Shown here piece after piece: positions 14,105 to 21,585 of a stretch of DNA of 23,679 bases. Source of the DNA: Spirochaetaceae bacterium (GTDB lineage: Bacteria > Spirochaetota > Spirochaetia > Treponematales > Breznakiellaceae); contig JAIRMO010000125.1 in assembly GCA_031258625.1 (NCBI GenBank), positions 1 to 23,679 of the forward strand. Reading direction: 5' to 3'. A model generated the notes under the pieces. It was not told the DNA's origin and made no database searches. It saw nothing but the letters and a program-made list of their open reading frames with translations. The translations under genes and the position numbers were made by a program. Within the stretch, counting starts at the first letter, position 1. The number at the start of each line of letters is the position of its first letter.

Positions 14105-14671
14105 ACGAACCAGAAAGAGGTAATCCCCGCGGATAACCGCTGGGTAGAAAAGGATATTCGGGAATTTTCCGGCTCCCCCGCGGCCCGGATTGGGGATGAA
14201 TGGATGTTGATCACCGCGGGAAACCTCCGGGAGGGAAGGGGCAACTGGAACACCATGACCGCCTCCTGGGGAGGGCTTGGGGTACTCTGGGGCCGGAATG
14301 TGGCCTTTATGTTTATCCGGCCTACCCGGTATACTTTTGAATTCACCCGGGCCGCTTCCCTTTTTACCCTTTCGTTCTTCGATAAAAACCACCGAAGGGC
14401 TTTGGAGATCTGCGGGGACTGTTCCGGCCGGGACACGGATAAGGCCGCGGAAGCCGGCCTTACCCCCCTGGGGTTTGAAGGGGGTAAAGCCGCGGGCGGC
14501 ATCGGTTTTAGGGAAGCCTCGGAGATTGTTGTGTGCCGTAAACTGTATACCCACGATTTTGATCCCTCGGGATTTCTGGATCCCTCCATCGAAGAGAACT
14601 ATCCGGAGTGGGATTACCACCGGATGTTTATCGGGGAAATTTCAGCATTAATGATAAACCGGGGGATATGA
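14105..14671 (+). CDS. Flavin reductase-like (FMN-binding split-barrel) protein with apparent ACG start
   Basis: The 188-aa protein is read from ACG at 14105. Family blocks in order are WMLITAGN, NTMTASWGGLGVLWGRNVAF, RPTRYTFEF, FTLSFFDKNHRRAL, CGDCSGRDTDKAAEAGLTP, CRKLYTHDFDP and DYHRMFIGEI, all conserved in small flavoproteins of the flavin reductase-like family. The first in-frame ATG (14204) lies inside the conserved WMLITAG block and would remove the normal first 30 or so residues. Between 14105 and 14204 there is no ATG, GTG, TTG or CTG, yet AAGGAGG (14093-14099) stands 5 nt before ACG. Either ACG is used as a start or an ATG has mutated. A conservative annotation would be 14204-14671 (155 aa). 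It follows pgi by 22 bp and may be co-transcribed with it. The physiological electron donor is unknown. Confidence 0.85.
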   Translation, partial: TNQKEVIPADNRWVEKDIREFSGSPAARIGDEWMLITAGNLREGRGNWNTMTASWGGLGVLWGRNVAFMFIRPTRYTFEFTRAASLFTLSFFDKNHRRALEICGDCSGRDTDKAAEAGLTPLGFEGGKAAGGIGFREASEIVVCRKLYTHDFDPSGFLDPSIEENYPEWDYHRMFIGEISALMINRGI

Positions 14672-14684
14672 CGCCCCGGGGCCG

Positions 14685-15581
14685 TCACTTTTTACTCAAG
14701 GCGCAGGCAAAACGCACCACCTGGGAAAAATGTTCCGGGGTAAGCCGGCGGCGGCTGTCTTGGGGCCCGTTGAGGCAGCGCCAGGTCTCGGGGATTAAAA
14801 GGGGATCATAATTTTTTTGAGCCTCCCGGTTTATCAGGGCCTGGGCGAGACCGGGTTTGTTCCGTAAAAGGGAAATAAAGGGGCCCGCTTCACTTCCGGG
14901 GAGGACCGTGATGGTCTGGGCGGGAATACCCGCCCGCAAAAAGCCCGCGTCGTCGGAAAAGGGGGTCGGCAAAAGCAGGGCCTTGTCCAGGTGGAGTTCC
15001 CGGGCGGTTTCCAGGGCCAGGTTTCTCAGCCGTCGTACCGCCTGTTTTGTTTTGATTATCCCCGGCCCCTGTTCATTTTTTATCAGATGATCGGCGGTGG
15101 TGGAAATAATCAGGGTGTCCCCGGTACCGCAGGCATCAAAGATAAAAAACCGCCCCTCCCCAAGGCCGGCCTGCCGTAAACCCACGGCCAAGGTATAGGA
15201 CCCCTGGCTTTTGATGCCCTCGTCCCGGGTCAATTCTTCTTTATCGGTAAAAATAATCATCCAATCGGCGGTCTTTTTTTGCCTCAGCTTTATGGCCGTC
15301 TCTAAGAGCAGAAATACCGCGGCGCTGTTATCGTTGGCCCCGGGACTATCCGCCGCCCGGTCGTAATGGGCCACCAGAACCAGCGGGGCCGTCCCCCCCC
15401 GGGAGACCCGTTCCTCCCGGGAGGGAAAAACCATGAAATGCCGGTTTCCTGAAAGGGTAAGGATCGAACTCCGCAGGTCCAATTTATCCAACAGGGCCTT
15501 TAAAAAGGCAAACCGATCCGTCCCGGGGGCGATAAATTCCTTAAAATAACCGTAGGGGGCTTCCGGCAGGGGGGGCTTCAT
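14685..15581 (-). CDS. M28-family-like zinc peptidase (aminopeptidase-like)
   Basis: This 298-aa protein has the layout of a co-catalytic di-zinc exopeptidase: LVLVAHYD (His72, Asp74), GANDNSAAV (Asp84), FTDKEEL (Glu115/Glu116, catalytic base and ligand), FDACG (Asp149), and SDDAGFLRAGIPAQTI (210-225), the segment usually reading SDHxxFxxxGIPA. The last expected zinc-binding His, normally in a HTPxD-type motif, is replaced by NGPQD (271-275). Activity may be reduced or the metal site altered. No signal peptide is visible, suggesting a cytoplasmic protein. It lies 12 nt after the pyridoxal-kinase remnant and ends 13 bp from the convergent flavin-reductase gene. Confidence 0.8.
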   Translation of the reverse strand: MKPPLPEAPYGYFKEFIAPGTDRFAFLKALLDKLDLRSSILTLSGNRHFMVFPSREERVSRGGTAPLVLVAHYDRAADSPGANDNSAAVFLLLETAIKLRQKKTADWMIIFTDKEELTRDEGIKSQGSYTLAVGLRQAGLGEGRFFIFDACGTGDTLIISTTADHLIKNEQGPGIIKTKQAVRRLRNLALETARELHLDKALLLPTPFSDDAGFLRAGIPAQTITVLPGSEAGPFISLLRNKPGLAQALINREAQKNYDPLLIPETWRCLNGPQDSRRRLTPEHFSQVVRFACALSKK

Positions 15582-15593
15582 CGGTTTCGGAAC

Positions 15594-15830
15594 CTACAGC
15601 CGGACCGCGGTAAAGGACCGGGAGGGGCCCGTCAATTCGTTTTGAGCCGCCATATTACAAAGTTCCCCGCTCCGGGCTTTAAAGGCGGCTTCCATAACGC
15701 CATAGATTGACCCCGCGGTAAGCTCCGGGGCGTGTTTAACGCCCCCGGTTTCAAGGTACGGGGATAAAACCGCAGCGCTGTTTCCCGCGTACCCATGGGT
15801 TACGGAGGACCGTATTGATAAAATAGCCAC
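15594..15830 (-). pseudogene. pdxY: Internally deleted pyridoxal kinase
   Basis: This 78-codon frame is a fusion of the two ends of a pyridoxal kinase. The N-terminus AILSIRSSVTHGYAGNSAAV matches the substrate-binding start of PdxY/PdxK (typically ILSIQSxVxxGxxGNSAAV). The C-terminus ELTAGSIYGVMEAAFKARSG, ELCNMAAQNEL and TAVRL match the last 45 or so residues (typically T.A.Y......EL..VAAQ....P...F.A..L). The roughly 200 central residues, including the ATP-binding and catalytic Asp region, are absent. The join is in frame, so the product cannot be a kinase. The start is GTG at 15830 (or TTG at 15833), with AAGGAAGG upstream. Flanking genes are intact, so this looks like a clean internal deletion; an assembly error is possible. 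Confidence 0.85.
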
Positions 15831-15881
15831 CAAAAACCTTCCTTAATCGGTTTTAAAATCCCCGCCGATAAAAGGCCGCCC

Positions 15882-16805
15882 TCAGGACCGGGGCCGGTGT
15901 ATCCGCTTGTGGAACAGGGCCGTTATAAAACGGACAAATTTTGCCCTGGTTTTTCCGTATTTTTGGGAGAAATCCCGGGCCGCGTCGGAAATGGGATAGA
16001 GGATACCGTATTTTTTTTTCAAAAAATCCCAATGTTTGACGATCCAGACGTACAGATCCCCCGGGGTCCTGCCGGGGAAATTAAGATAGAGCCGTTCATC
16101 CTTGATTATTTTAATAATCGGTTCGTATACATGATTATACCAGGAAACCAGGGCCGCGGAAAAGGGAATTTCATCAGAAATTCCCTGGTTAAGATAATAT
16201 TTATGGACCAGAATATGGTTGTAGATCACGTCATACCGGCCGGGCATACTGAAATCCAAATCATAGCAATGGGTGTATTCTCCAAATTCGGTTTTTTCGT
16301 AAAAGGCCTTTTTTTCTACGCCGATGATCCGCTCCCGGAGATCGTCGGTGGTCATGGAAGGATCAATGGTTATTTCACTGGAAAGGCTGATTACCTCCGC
16401 GTCGATCATCTCAATTCCCTGGCTTCTCGCCACCGAAACCCGGTGGTTTCCGTCCCGGACAAAATAGACCCCGCCGATTTCATAGAGCTGGATGGGGGGC
16501 AGGATGATATCCCGGATATGGGCTTCGTCAACCCGGACCCAGCGGGATTTCAGGTGATCCGACTTCGGCAGGAAATACTTGTTAAAGTCCCGGTACCGGC
16601 CTTCGCTGCCCACAATGAGGTTAATAGGAACCGTCTGCATCCCCTTATAGGTTTGGTTTTTTGGTTTAAGGATTTCCTTTACATCGTTAAAAGAAAGGAG
16701 TTTATCCTTATCGGTATTCATAAAATGCTGAATCCGGGAAAGAATGGCCCGGCCCCGGGCTTTTGAAAAATCTTCCGCGGCCCGTATGGTAAACATATTT
16801 CCCAC
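15882..16805 (-). CDS. ParB/sulfiredoxin-fold N-terminal domain protein
   Basis: In this 307-aa protein, residues about 57-140 carry a ParB-like nuclease/partition-fold domain: VPINLIVGSEGRYRDF, a central VDEAHIRDIILPPIQLYEI, and the diagnostic RDGNHRVSVARSQGI (117-131), equivalent to the GxRR/DGNHR loop. The C-terminal half has a YNHI...YYLNQG...VSWYNHVY helical region and a basic tail (KTRAKFVRFITALFHKRIHR). It is not a chromosomal ParB, since there is no HTH and no parA. In known ParB-fold proteins this loop binds nucleotide; the role here is unknown. The start is GTG directly after the stop of the upstream phosphoesterase, with AAGGG 8 nt before it. Tight coupling suggests that the two proteins act together. 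Confidence 0.8.
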   Translation of the reverse strand: MGNMFTIRAAEDFSKARGRAILSRIQHFMNTDKDKLLSFNDVKEILKPKNQTYKGMQTVPINLIVGSEGRYRDFNKYFLPKSDHLKSRWVRVDEAHIRDIILPPIQLYEIGGVYFVRDGNHRVSVARSQGIEMIDAEVISLSSEITIDPSMTTDDLRERIIGVEKKAFYEKTEFGEYTHCYDLDFSMPGRYDVIYNHILVHKYYLNQGISDEIPFSAALVSWYNHVYEPIIKIIKDERLYLNFPGRTPGDLYVWIVKHWDFLKKKYGILYPISDAARDFSQKYGKTRAKFVRFITALFHKRIHRPRS

Positions 16806-17480
16806 TTATTTTTCCCTTGTATCAATCACGTAATGGCTAAAGGCATTTACCACCAGGGTGTCCTGATATCGGGTGGTCCTAATATCCGATAAATCATAAA
16901 GATGGATATGCCCATGAATGAGATATTTGGGTTTAAAAACCCGCATAAACCACAGAAAAGATTTGAATCCCCGGTGACAAAGATCCGCCTTATCATGGAT
17001 GCCCCGGGGAGAAGCATGGGTCAGGAGTATGTCTAAAAATCTCCCCCGAAAGATCCGGTTGATGATCATGGCGGGGATGAGTTTTAAAATCTCAAGTTTC
17101 ATCTGAAAGTCGGTATACTGATTTTCCCCCCGATTATACCGCATGGATCCCCCCAGACCGGCTATGATAAGTCCTTCTTCTTCTTTGACCCTGGAGCCAA
17201 TATGGGTGGCCCCGGAACCGTAAACCGTCTCATCTTCTATCCACTTATGGGGGATAACCGTATCGGATTTTCTATACCGGTGCAATTCGGCAAGGTTATG
17301 ATTTCCAAACACAAAAAACAGGGACTTGTTGAGGCTCGAAACAATAAACTCCAGATATTCCATGGGAAGATCCCCGGCGCTTAACACCAAATCGATGTCC
17401 TTAAAACGTTCTCTAATGGAGTTTGAATACACCAGCGGATCGATATGGTCGGAGATACATAATATTTTCATAATCCTCAC
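16806..17480 (-). CDS. Calcineurin-like metallophosphoesterase
   Basis: In this 224-aa protein, motifs in order are SDHIDP (10-15), AGDL (35-38), FGNHN (58-62), LLTHASPRGIHD (152-163) and HGHIH (189-193). These are the metal-binding blocks of the calcineurin-like fold. In the first block the usual D-x-H reads D-H-I-D, so the standard His is displaced. There is no signal peptide. It may start at GTG 17480 or ATG 17471 (KILCISD); neither has an ideal Shine-Dalgarno sequence. It is immediately followed by the ParB-domain gene with no gap. The substrate cannot be deduced; related proteins hydrolyse phosphodiesters or nucleotides. Confidence 0.88.
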   Translation of the reverse strand: MRIMKILCISDHIDPLVYSNSIRERFKDIDLVLSAGDLPMEYLEFIVSSLNKSLFFVFGNHNLAELHRYRKSDTVIPHKWIEDETVYGSGATHIGSRVKEEEGLIIAGLGGSMRYNRGENQYTDFQMKLEILKLIPAMIINRIFRGRFLDILLTHASPRGIHDKADLCHRGFKSFLWFMRVFKPKYLIHGHIHLYDLSDIRTTRYQDTLVVNAFSHYVIDTREK

Positions 17481-17787
17481 GGTCTTTTCAAAATCCGATT
17501 TAGGGAAAAATACCGAATTTTTCTTGTAATCCCCGGTAAAAGCGGCGCGGATCCAAGAGAATTCCGTCGAAACCCGGTAAGGGGAACCGGATAATCCCCC
17601 GCCGTGAAGGAACGGCTCGGTTTTAATTTCCGGGAAACAATCCTTATCATGATCATTACTTTTTCCACTTCTTTGTGGTATCTTTATATATGAGATTAAT
17701 TGTTTTAATCCTTCCTGTCAAACCGTCAAATACAGGGGGATCGGCATTATGGGGAGATTATGATACTATTCGGAACGGAGGGGGGGT
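17481..17787. other. Divergent intergenic region, no gene
   Basis: The 307 bp between the phosphoesterase (minus) and TPR gene (plus) should hold both promoters. A 63-aa minus-strand frame (17477-17668) covers much of it but has no family resemblance and a weak start. AT-rich segments around 17680-17705 and a TATGAT at about 17759 are candidate -10 sites, but I found no well-spaced -35 partner. GGAGGGGGGG (17778-17787) is the TPR gene ribosome binding site. Confidence 0.6.
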
Positions 17788-18489
17788 ATGATGAAGCGAT
17801 TTGGCCTGGGGTTGAGCTTATGGGTGTTGTTTTTGGCCCAGGGTTTTGCCCAAGACGCCTTTACCCAGGGGGAAGAATTTTTTTTACAGGACAAACCCCA
17901 GGAAGCGATCCCCTTTCTGGAGCTTGTCCTGGCGGAAAATCCGGCCAATGTCCGGGCCGCTCTGTATCTGGGGATAAGCTACCAACAGCTTGACCGGTTG
18001 GACGAAGCCATCGCGGTGTTCCTGAAAATACTCCCCCGGGGCGGGGATGAGACCGCCCGGATTGCCTTTAACCTGGGTAATGCGTATTATAACAAGGGGA
18101 GTGTGAAATACGCGGATATGTATTATACCCGGGCCATTGAAGCGGATCCCGCCTATGCCTCCGCCTATTTAAACCGGGCGAATATCCTGATCCGGAGCGG
18201 CGCTCTCCTGGAGGCGGTGTCTGATTACGAACAGTACCTTTCCCTGGAGCCCCGATCACCAAAACGGCCCCGGATCGAAGAACTTATCGGTTATATCAAA
18301 GAAGAATTTGCCGCCAAAGAACCGCGCGGGATCGAGGCGGAACTCCCCGCCCAGGCCGAGGTTGAGCGGAAGCAGGGGCTTTTGAATGAAACCTCCGATT
18401 CCCTTCAAGCCGCCGCGGAAGAAACGGCCGGCCTTTCCGCCGGCGGCGAAGACGTTTTGGAATATGAGGATCAACTTGAGACGGAATAG
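17788..18489 (+). CDS. Exported TPR-repeat protein
   Basis: This 233-aa protein has a signal peptide with a hydrophobic core LGLSLWVLFLAQG and likely cleavage after FAQ (about 22). Residues about 25-160 form four tetratricopeptide repeats: the motifs AIPFLELVLAENPANVRAALYLG, DEAIAVFLKIL, ARIAFNLGNAYYNKG and YADMYYTRAIEADPAYASAY-LNRA show the alternating A/G/Y/P positions. The C-terminal 60 residues are acidic and probably disordered. A strong purine-rich Shine-Dalgarno (GGAGG) precedes it. It is the first gene of a plus-strand operon that continues with a 25-aa ORF and an AI-2E permease, suggesting a periplasmic partner role. The specific function is unknown. Confidence 0.85.
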   Translation: MMKRFGLGLSLWVLFLAQGFAQDAFTQGEEFFLQDKPQEAIPFLELVLAENPANVRAALYLGISYQQLDRLDEAIAVFLKILPRGGDETARIAFNLGNAYYNKGSVKYADMYYTRAIEADPAYASAYLNRANILIRSGALLEAVSDYEQYLSLEPRSPKRPRIEELIGYIKEEFAAKEPRGIEAELPAQAEVERKQGLLNETSDSLQAAAEETAGLSAGGEDVLEYEDQLETE

Positions 18490-18498
18490 GGATTTCCC

Positions 18499-18576
18499 AT
18501 GGATAAAAAAACAGCAGCCCCTAACCCCGATTATCCCTGGAGGGCTGAAACGGAAAGGATGTGGTTAGCGGTATGA
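18499..18576 (+). CDS. Putative 25-residue ORF coupled to AI-2E permease
   Basis: ATG at 18499 opens MDKKTAAPNPDYPWRAETER then MWLAV and stops at TGA 18574-18576. AGGG lies about 7 nt upstream of the ATG, 9 nt past the TPR stop, and its TGA overlaps the ATG of the permease (ATGA, 18573-18576). This is the layout of a translationally coupled leader ORF. I know no homologue. It may be a real microprotein or only a device that carries ribosomes to a permease start that lacks its own good Shine-Dalgarno. Confidence 0.45.
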   Translation: MDKKTAAPNPDYPWRAETERMWLAV

Positions 18577-19655
18577 ATGGATCAAAGGCCGTACAGAACT
18601 TCGTATTTGCCGCTATCCTCATTTTACTCCTCGTGATCGTGTGCCGGCTTTTTGCCCCGTTCTTTACGGTCCTTTTATGGTCCACGTTACTCTACATACT
18701 TTTGAGCCCCCTGCACCAACGGGTGATAAAAAAAATTACAACCTCAGGCATCAAGGGAAGGATATTAAAAAACCTATGGGCGGGAATATTTTCTTTGGGA
18801 ACCGTGATCCTCATCCTGCTCCCCCTCTTTTTTGTGGCCGCCCAGTTTTTCAGGCAGATCACGGAACTTATCCGTTTGACAAGGGATACCTTCAACCATA
18901 ATCCCGGAGTTATTGGGGATTTGCTGGAAAAAATATCCGGCTTGATCCGGGACATTACTTCGGATCAGATCATCATCAGCGCCGATGAAATCCAGCGGAG
19001 GATAGTCAGCTATTTGAGTTCGAGCCTCCAGAATCTTATCCAGTTGAGCAGCAGTATCGCCCGGAATGTGGGTTCCTTTCTTTTTGGACTGGTGCTTATG
19101 ATATTCAGCCTCTTTTTCTTTTATATGGACGGTTCCTATCTTTCCCGGCTGGTTCTTCGCGCTATCCCCATCAGGAAAGAGTATATTACCGCCCTGGTGG
19201 GAAAATTTAAGGATATCACGAGAAACCTCTTTTTGGGGTATATTATGGTTGCCCTGGTACAGGCCGTAATGGCCTATATTGTTTTTTTAATTTTCCGGAT
19301 AAAGGGGGCTCTGGTTTTCGCGGGATTGACCTTGCTCTGCGCCTTTATCCCCATGTTTGGAGCGGGCCTGGTATGGCTGCCCCTGGGGGTTATCCGTATG
19401 TTAGACGGCGAATTCCTTATAGGAATCCTATTTCTTGTTGTTTCGGGATTTTTTATTTCTACCCTGGATAATTTTCTGCGTCCCATATTCCTGCAGAACC
19501 GGATCCAACTGCACCCCCTGATCATTTTTTTTGCTATCCTGGGGGGGGTGCGGGTTTTTGGGTTTAACGGTATTATTGTGGGTCCCATGGTGGTAATTTT
19601 TTTCTTAACGGTACTGGATTTGTTCCTTACCGAACATATGATAAAACCGGAGTAG
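18573..19655 (+). CDS. AI-2E family (UPF0118) transporter/permease
   Basis: This 360-aa membrane protein begins at ATG 18573; a GTG at 18561 is an alternative but is too close to AAAGGA. It has N-terminal helices (about 8-50), a helix pair (64-93), a long soluble amphipathic segment (about 95-160), then clustered helices to the C-terminus. The family motifs are GFISTLDNFLRPIFLQNRIQLHP-like (TLDNFLRP) and the GGVRVFGFNGIIVGP segment near the end. Members export small molecules or act as Na+/H+ antiporters; the autoinducer-2 role is known only for a subset. It probably depends on translation from the upstream short ORF. It is followed by the ACT gene after 9 bp. Confidence 0.93.
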   Translation: MNGSKAVQNFVFAAILILLLVIVCRLFAPFFTVLLWSTLLYILLSPLHQRVIKKITTSGIKGRILKNLWAGIFSLGTVILILLPLFFVAAQFFRQITELIRLTRDTFNHNPGVIGDLLEKISGLIRDITSDQIIISADEIQRRIVSYLSSSLQNLIQLSSSIARNVGSFLFGLVLMIFSLFFFYMDGSYLSRLVLRAIPIRKEYITALVGKFKDITRNLFLGYIMVALVQAVMAYIVFLIFRIKGALVFAGLTLLCAFIPMFGAGLVWLPLGVIRMLDGEFLIGILFLVVSGFFISTLDNFLRPIFLQNRIQLHPLIIFFAILGGVRVFGFNGIIVGPMVVIFFLTVLDLFLTEHMIKPE

Positions 19656-19664
19656 GGGGACAGG

Positions 19665-19934
19665 ATGAACGCGATTATCACCGTGGTAGGTACCGATCAT
19701 GTGGGTATTATTGCCCGGGTAAGCGCCTTTTTGGCGGAGCGGAATATCAATATAGAGGACATAAGCCAAACCATTTTAAAGGGCAATTTTGTTATGGTTA
19801 TGATGGTTGATCTATCCGGGGGGAGCGTCTCCCTGGAAAAGATAAAAGAAGAACTTGGCGAAATCGGAAAAGCCATGAAGATATCCATCAGCATCATGCA
19901 TGAGCAGGTTTTTAGCGCCATGCACCGTATATAA
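19665..19934 (+). CDS. ACT-domain protein, UPF0237 family
   Basis: The 89-aa protein is a single ACT domain. It starts NAIITVVGTDHVGIIARVSA and continues with FLAERNINIEDISQTILKGN, the ligand-binding DxxGI/N-I-N loop being typical of amino-acid-sensing ACT domains. The C-terminus is KISISIMHEQVFSAMHRI. The gene follows the AI-2E stop by 9 bp and is 3 bp upstream of the UPF0210 gene. The two families are a well-known conserved neighbour pair, so it is probably the regulatory partner of that protein. A GGGGGACAGG Shine-Dalgarno region precedes the ATG. Confidence 0.95.
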   Translation: MNAIITVVGTDHVGIIARVSAFLAERNINIEDISQTILKGNFVMVMMVDLSGGSVSLEKIKEELGEIGKAMKISISIMHEQVFSAMHRI

Positions 19935-19937
19935 GTT

Positions 19938-21299
19938 ATGTTGTTTACCCCCTTTGAAATAAAAGAGACCGTGGATATGTTCCTGCGGTACAAACTGGAT
20001 ATCCGGGCGATTACCCTGGGGGTATCCCTGCTGGATTGTACTTCCGCCTCCGGCGAGGAAACCCGCAGGAAAATCCGGGACAAACTCCTTAAAACCGCGG
20101 GTTCCCTGGTCCATACGGGCCGGCAGATAGAGGTTGAATACGGCATCCCGATTATCAATAAACGCCTTTCGGTTACCCCCCTGGCCCTCATCGCCGGCGC
20201 CTGTGAAGACGAGGACTATACCCCCTACGCGGTGGTCCTGGACGAGGTCGCCAAGGAGCTGGACATCGATTTTGTCGGGGGCTTCTCCGCCCTGGTACAG
20301 AAGGGGTTTTCCCGGGGGGATAGACGGCTCATTGATTCCATCCCCAAGGCGCTGTCCCTTACGGAACGGGTTTGCGGGTCGGTAAATGTGGCCAGCACCA
20401 AGAGCGGTATCAATATGGACGCGGTCCGCCGCATGGGGGAGGTCATCAAGGCCGCCGCGGAAAAAACCGCCGGCACGGACGGGCTCGCCTGCGCCAAACT
20501 GGTGGTCTTTTGTAACGCCCCGGAGGACAACCCCTTTATGGCCGGGGCCTTTCACGGAATCGGCGAAGGGGAGGCCTGCCTTAATGTGGGCGTTTCCGGC
20601 CCCGGGGTGGTAAAGGCCGCCCTGGAAAAACACCGGGACGCGACTTTTGACGAGCTGGCGGATATTATCAAAAAAACCGCCTTTAAAATTACCCGTATGG
20701 GCCAGCTCGTGGGGATGGAAGCGGCGAAACGTTTAGGGGTTCCCTTTGGTATCCTGGATCTCTCCCTGGCCCCTACCCCCGCAGTGGGGGATTCGGTGGC
20801 CCGGATCCTGGAGGAAATGGGCCTGGAATCGGCGGGAACCCATGGAACCACCGCGGCCCTGGCCATGCTGACGGATATGGTGAAAAAGGGCGGGGTCATG
20901 GCCTCTACCCACGTCGGGGGATTTTCCGGGGCGTTTATACCGGTTTCAGAGGATGAAGGTATGGCGGCGGCGGTGCGGGCCGGTTCCATCGGCCTGGACA
21001 AATTAGAGGCCATGACCTCGGTCTGCTCCGTGGGGCTTGATATGATCGCCCTTCCGGGGGATACCTCCGCCGCGACGATTTCGGCGATCATCGCCGATGA
21101 AATGGCCATCGGCATGGTGAACAATAAAACCACCGCGGTACGGATCATTCCGGTACCGGGTAAAAAAGCCGGGGAATGGGCCGAATTCGGCGGTCTTTTG
21201 GGGGGCGCCCCCGTTATGGCGGTAAACGGGGCAAAAAGCGAGGGCTTTATCGCCCGGGGCGGCAGGATACCCGCCCCTATCCATAGTTTCAGGAATTAA
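19938..21299 (+). CDS. UPF0210 (DUF711) family protein, partner of ACT protein
   Basis: This 453-aa protein has the length and conserved blocks of the UPF0210 family: [14 protein letters not shown] near the N-terminus, [94 protein letters not shown] and [14 protein letters not shown]. There is no signal peptide, so it is probably cytoplasmic. The biochemical function is not established for the family; a PFL-like barrel fold has been reported for a homologue, from memory. The start ATG is 3 nt past the ACT stop with no strong Shine-Dalgarno, so it relies on coupling. It is the last gene of the operon, ahead of a hairpin array. Confidence 0.95.
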   Translation: MLFTPFEIKETVDMFLRYKLDIRAITLGVSLLDCTSASGEETRRKIRDKLLKTAGSLVHTGRQIEVEYGIPIINKRLSVTPLALIAGACEDEDYTPYAVVLDEVAKELDIDFVGGFSALVQKGFSRGDRRLIDSIPKALSLTERVCGSVNVASTKSGINMDAVRRMGEVIKAAAEKTAGTDGLACAKLVVFCNAPEDNPFMAGAFHGIGEGEACLNVGVSGPGVVKAALEKHRDATFDELADIIKKTAFKITRMGQLVGMEAAKRLGVPFGILDLSLAPTPAVGDSVARILEEMGLESAGTHGTTAALAMLTDMVKKGGVMASTHVGGFSGAFIPVSEDEGMAAAVRAGSIGLDKLEAMTSVCSVGLDMIALPGDTSAATISAIIADEMAIGMVNNKTTAVRIIPVPGKKAGEWAEFGGLLGGAPVMAVNGAKSEGFIARGGRIPAPIHSFRN

Positions 21300-21380
21300 A
21301 CCGGACTCCCCAAAAAATCCGGCGGCGGTATCCCGAATGAACCACCCGGCCCTTCACCCCGGAGGGCTGTTCCGAAACTT

Positions 21381-21422
21381 TAGGGCAACGCTGATTAACT
21401 TGACGCTACCATCGTTGCCCTA
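21381..21422 (+). terminator. Hairpin with U-rich tail after UPF0210 gene
   Basis: TAGGGCAACG (21381-21390) pairs perfectly with CGTTGCCCTA (21413-21422) around a 22-nt loop, followed by TTATTTTTCTCGTTTTTC. It is a plausible intrinsic terminator for the plus-strand operon, although the loop is long. Confidence 0.5.
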
Positions 21423-21433
21423 TTATTTTTCTC

Positions 21434-21450
21434 GTTTTTCTACGAAAAAC
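21434..21450. repeat. Small AT-rich inverted repeat
   Basis: GTTTTTC-TAC-GAAAAAC is a perfect 7-bp inverted repeat between the two larger hairpins. Confidence 0.6.
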
Positions 21451-21473
21451 TGCGAAAAAACCACATTAAAGGC

Positions 21474-21507
21474 GCGCTGATTTATTCTCGATTGAATAAA
21501 TCAGCGC
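21474..21507. terminator. Perfect 14-bp hairpin, probable bidirectional terminator
   Basis: GCGCTGATTTATTC (21474-21487) and GAATAAATCAGCGC (21494-21507) are perfectly complementary with a 6-nt loop, between the convergent UPF0210 and sigma genes. The flanking T-tracts are short (TTCCTTAGTTTT on plus; a U-rich stretch some 10 nt away on minus), so termination strength is uncertain. Confidence 0.55.
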
Positions 21508-21585
21508 TTCCTTAGTTTTGGAACAAGCCCGGGGATTCAAAAAGTCTGACCGGCAGTATGGCGGAACAGCCGCGGTGGACAGGGG

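Noticed and set aside
15897..16766. 289-aa plus-strand ORF opposite the ParB-domain gene
   Set aside because: The minus-strand frame carries the conserved DGNHR motif and proper coupling; this one is a shadow.
17477..17668. 63-aa minus-strand ORF just upstream of the phosphoesterase, ending on its GTG
   Set aside because: The overlap with the GTG looks like coupling, but the start has no Shine-Dalgarno, the composition is arbitrary and it fills the only promoter space for the operon.
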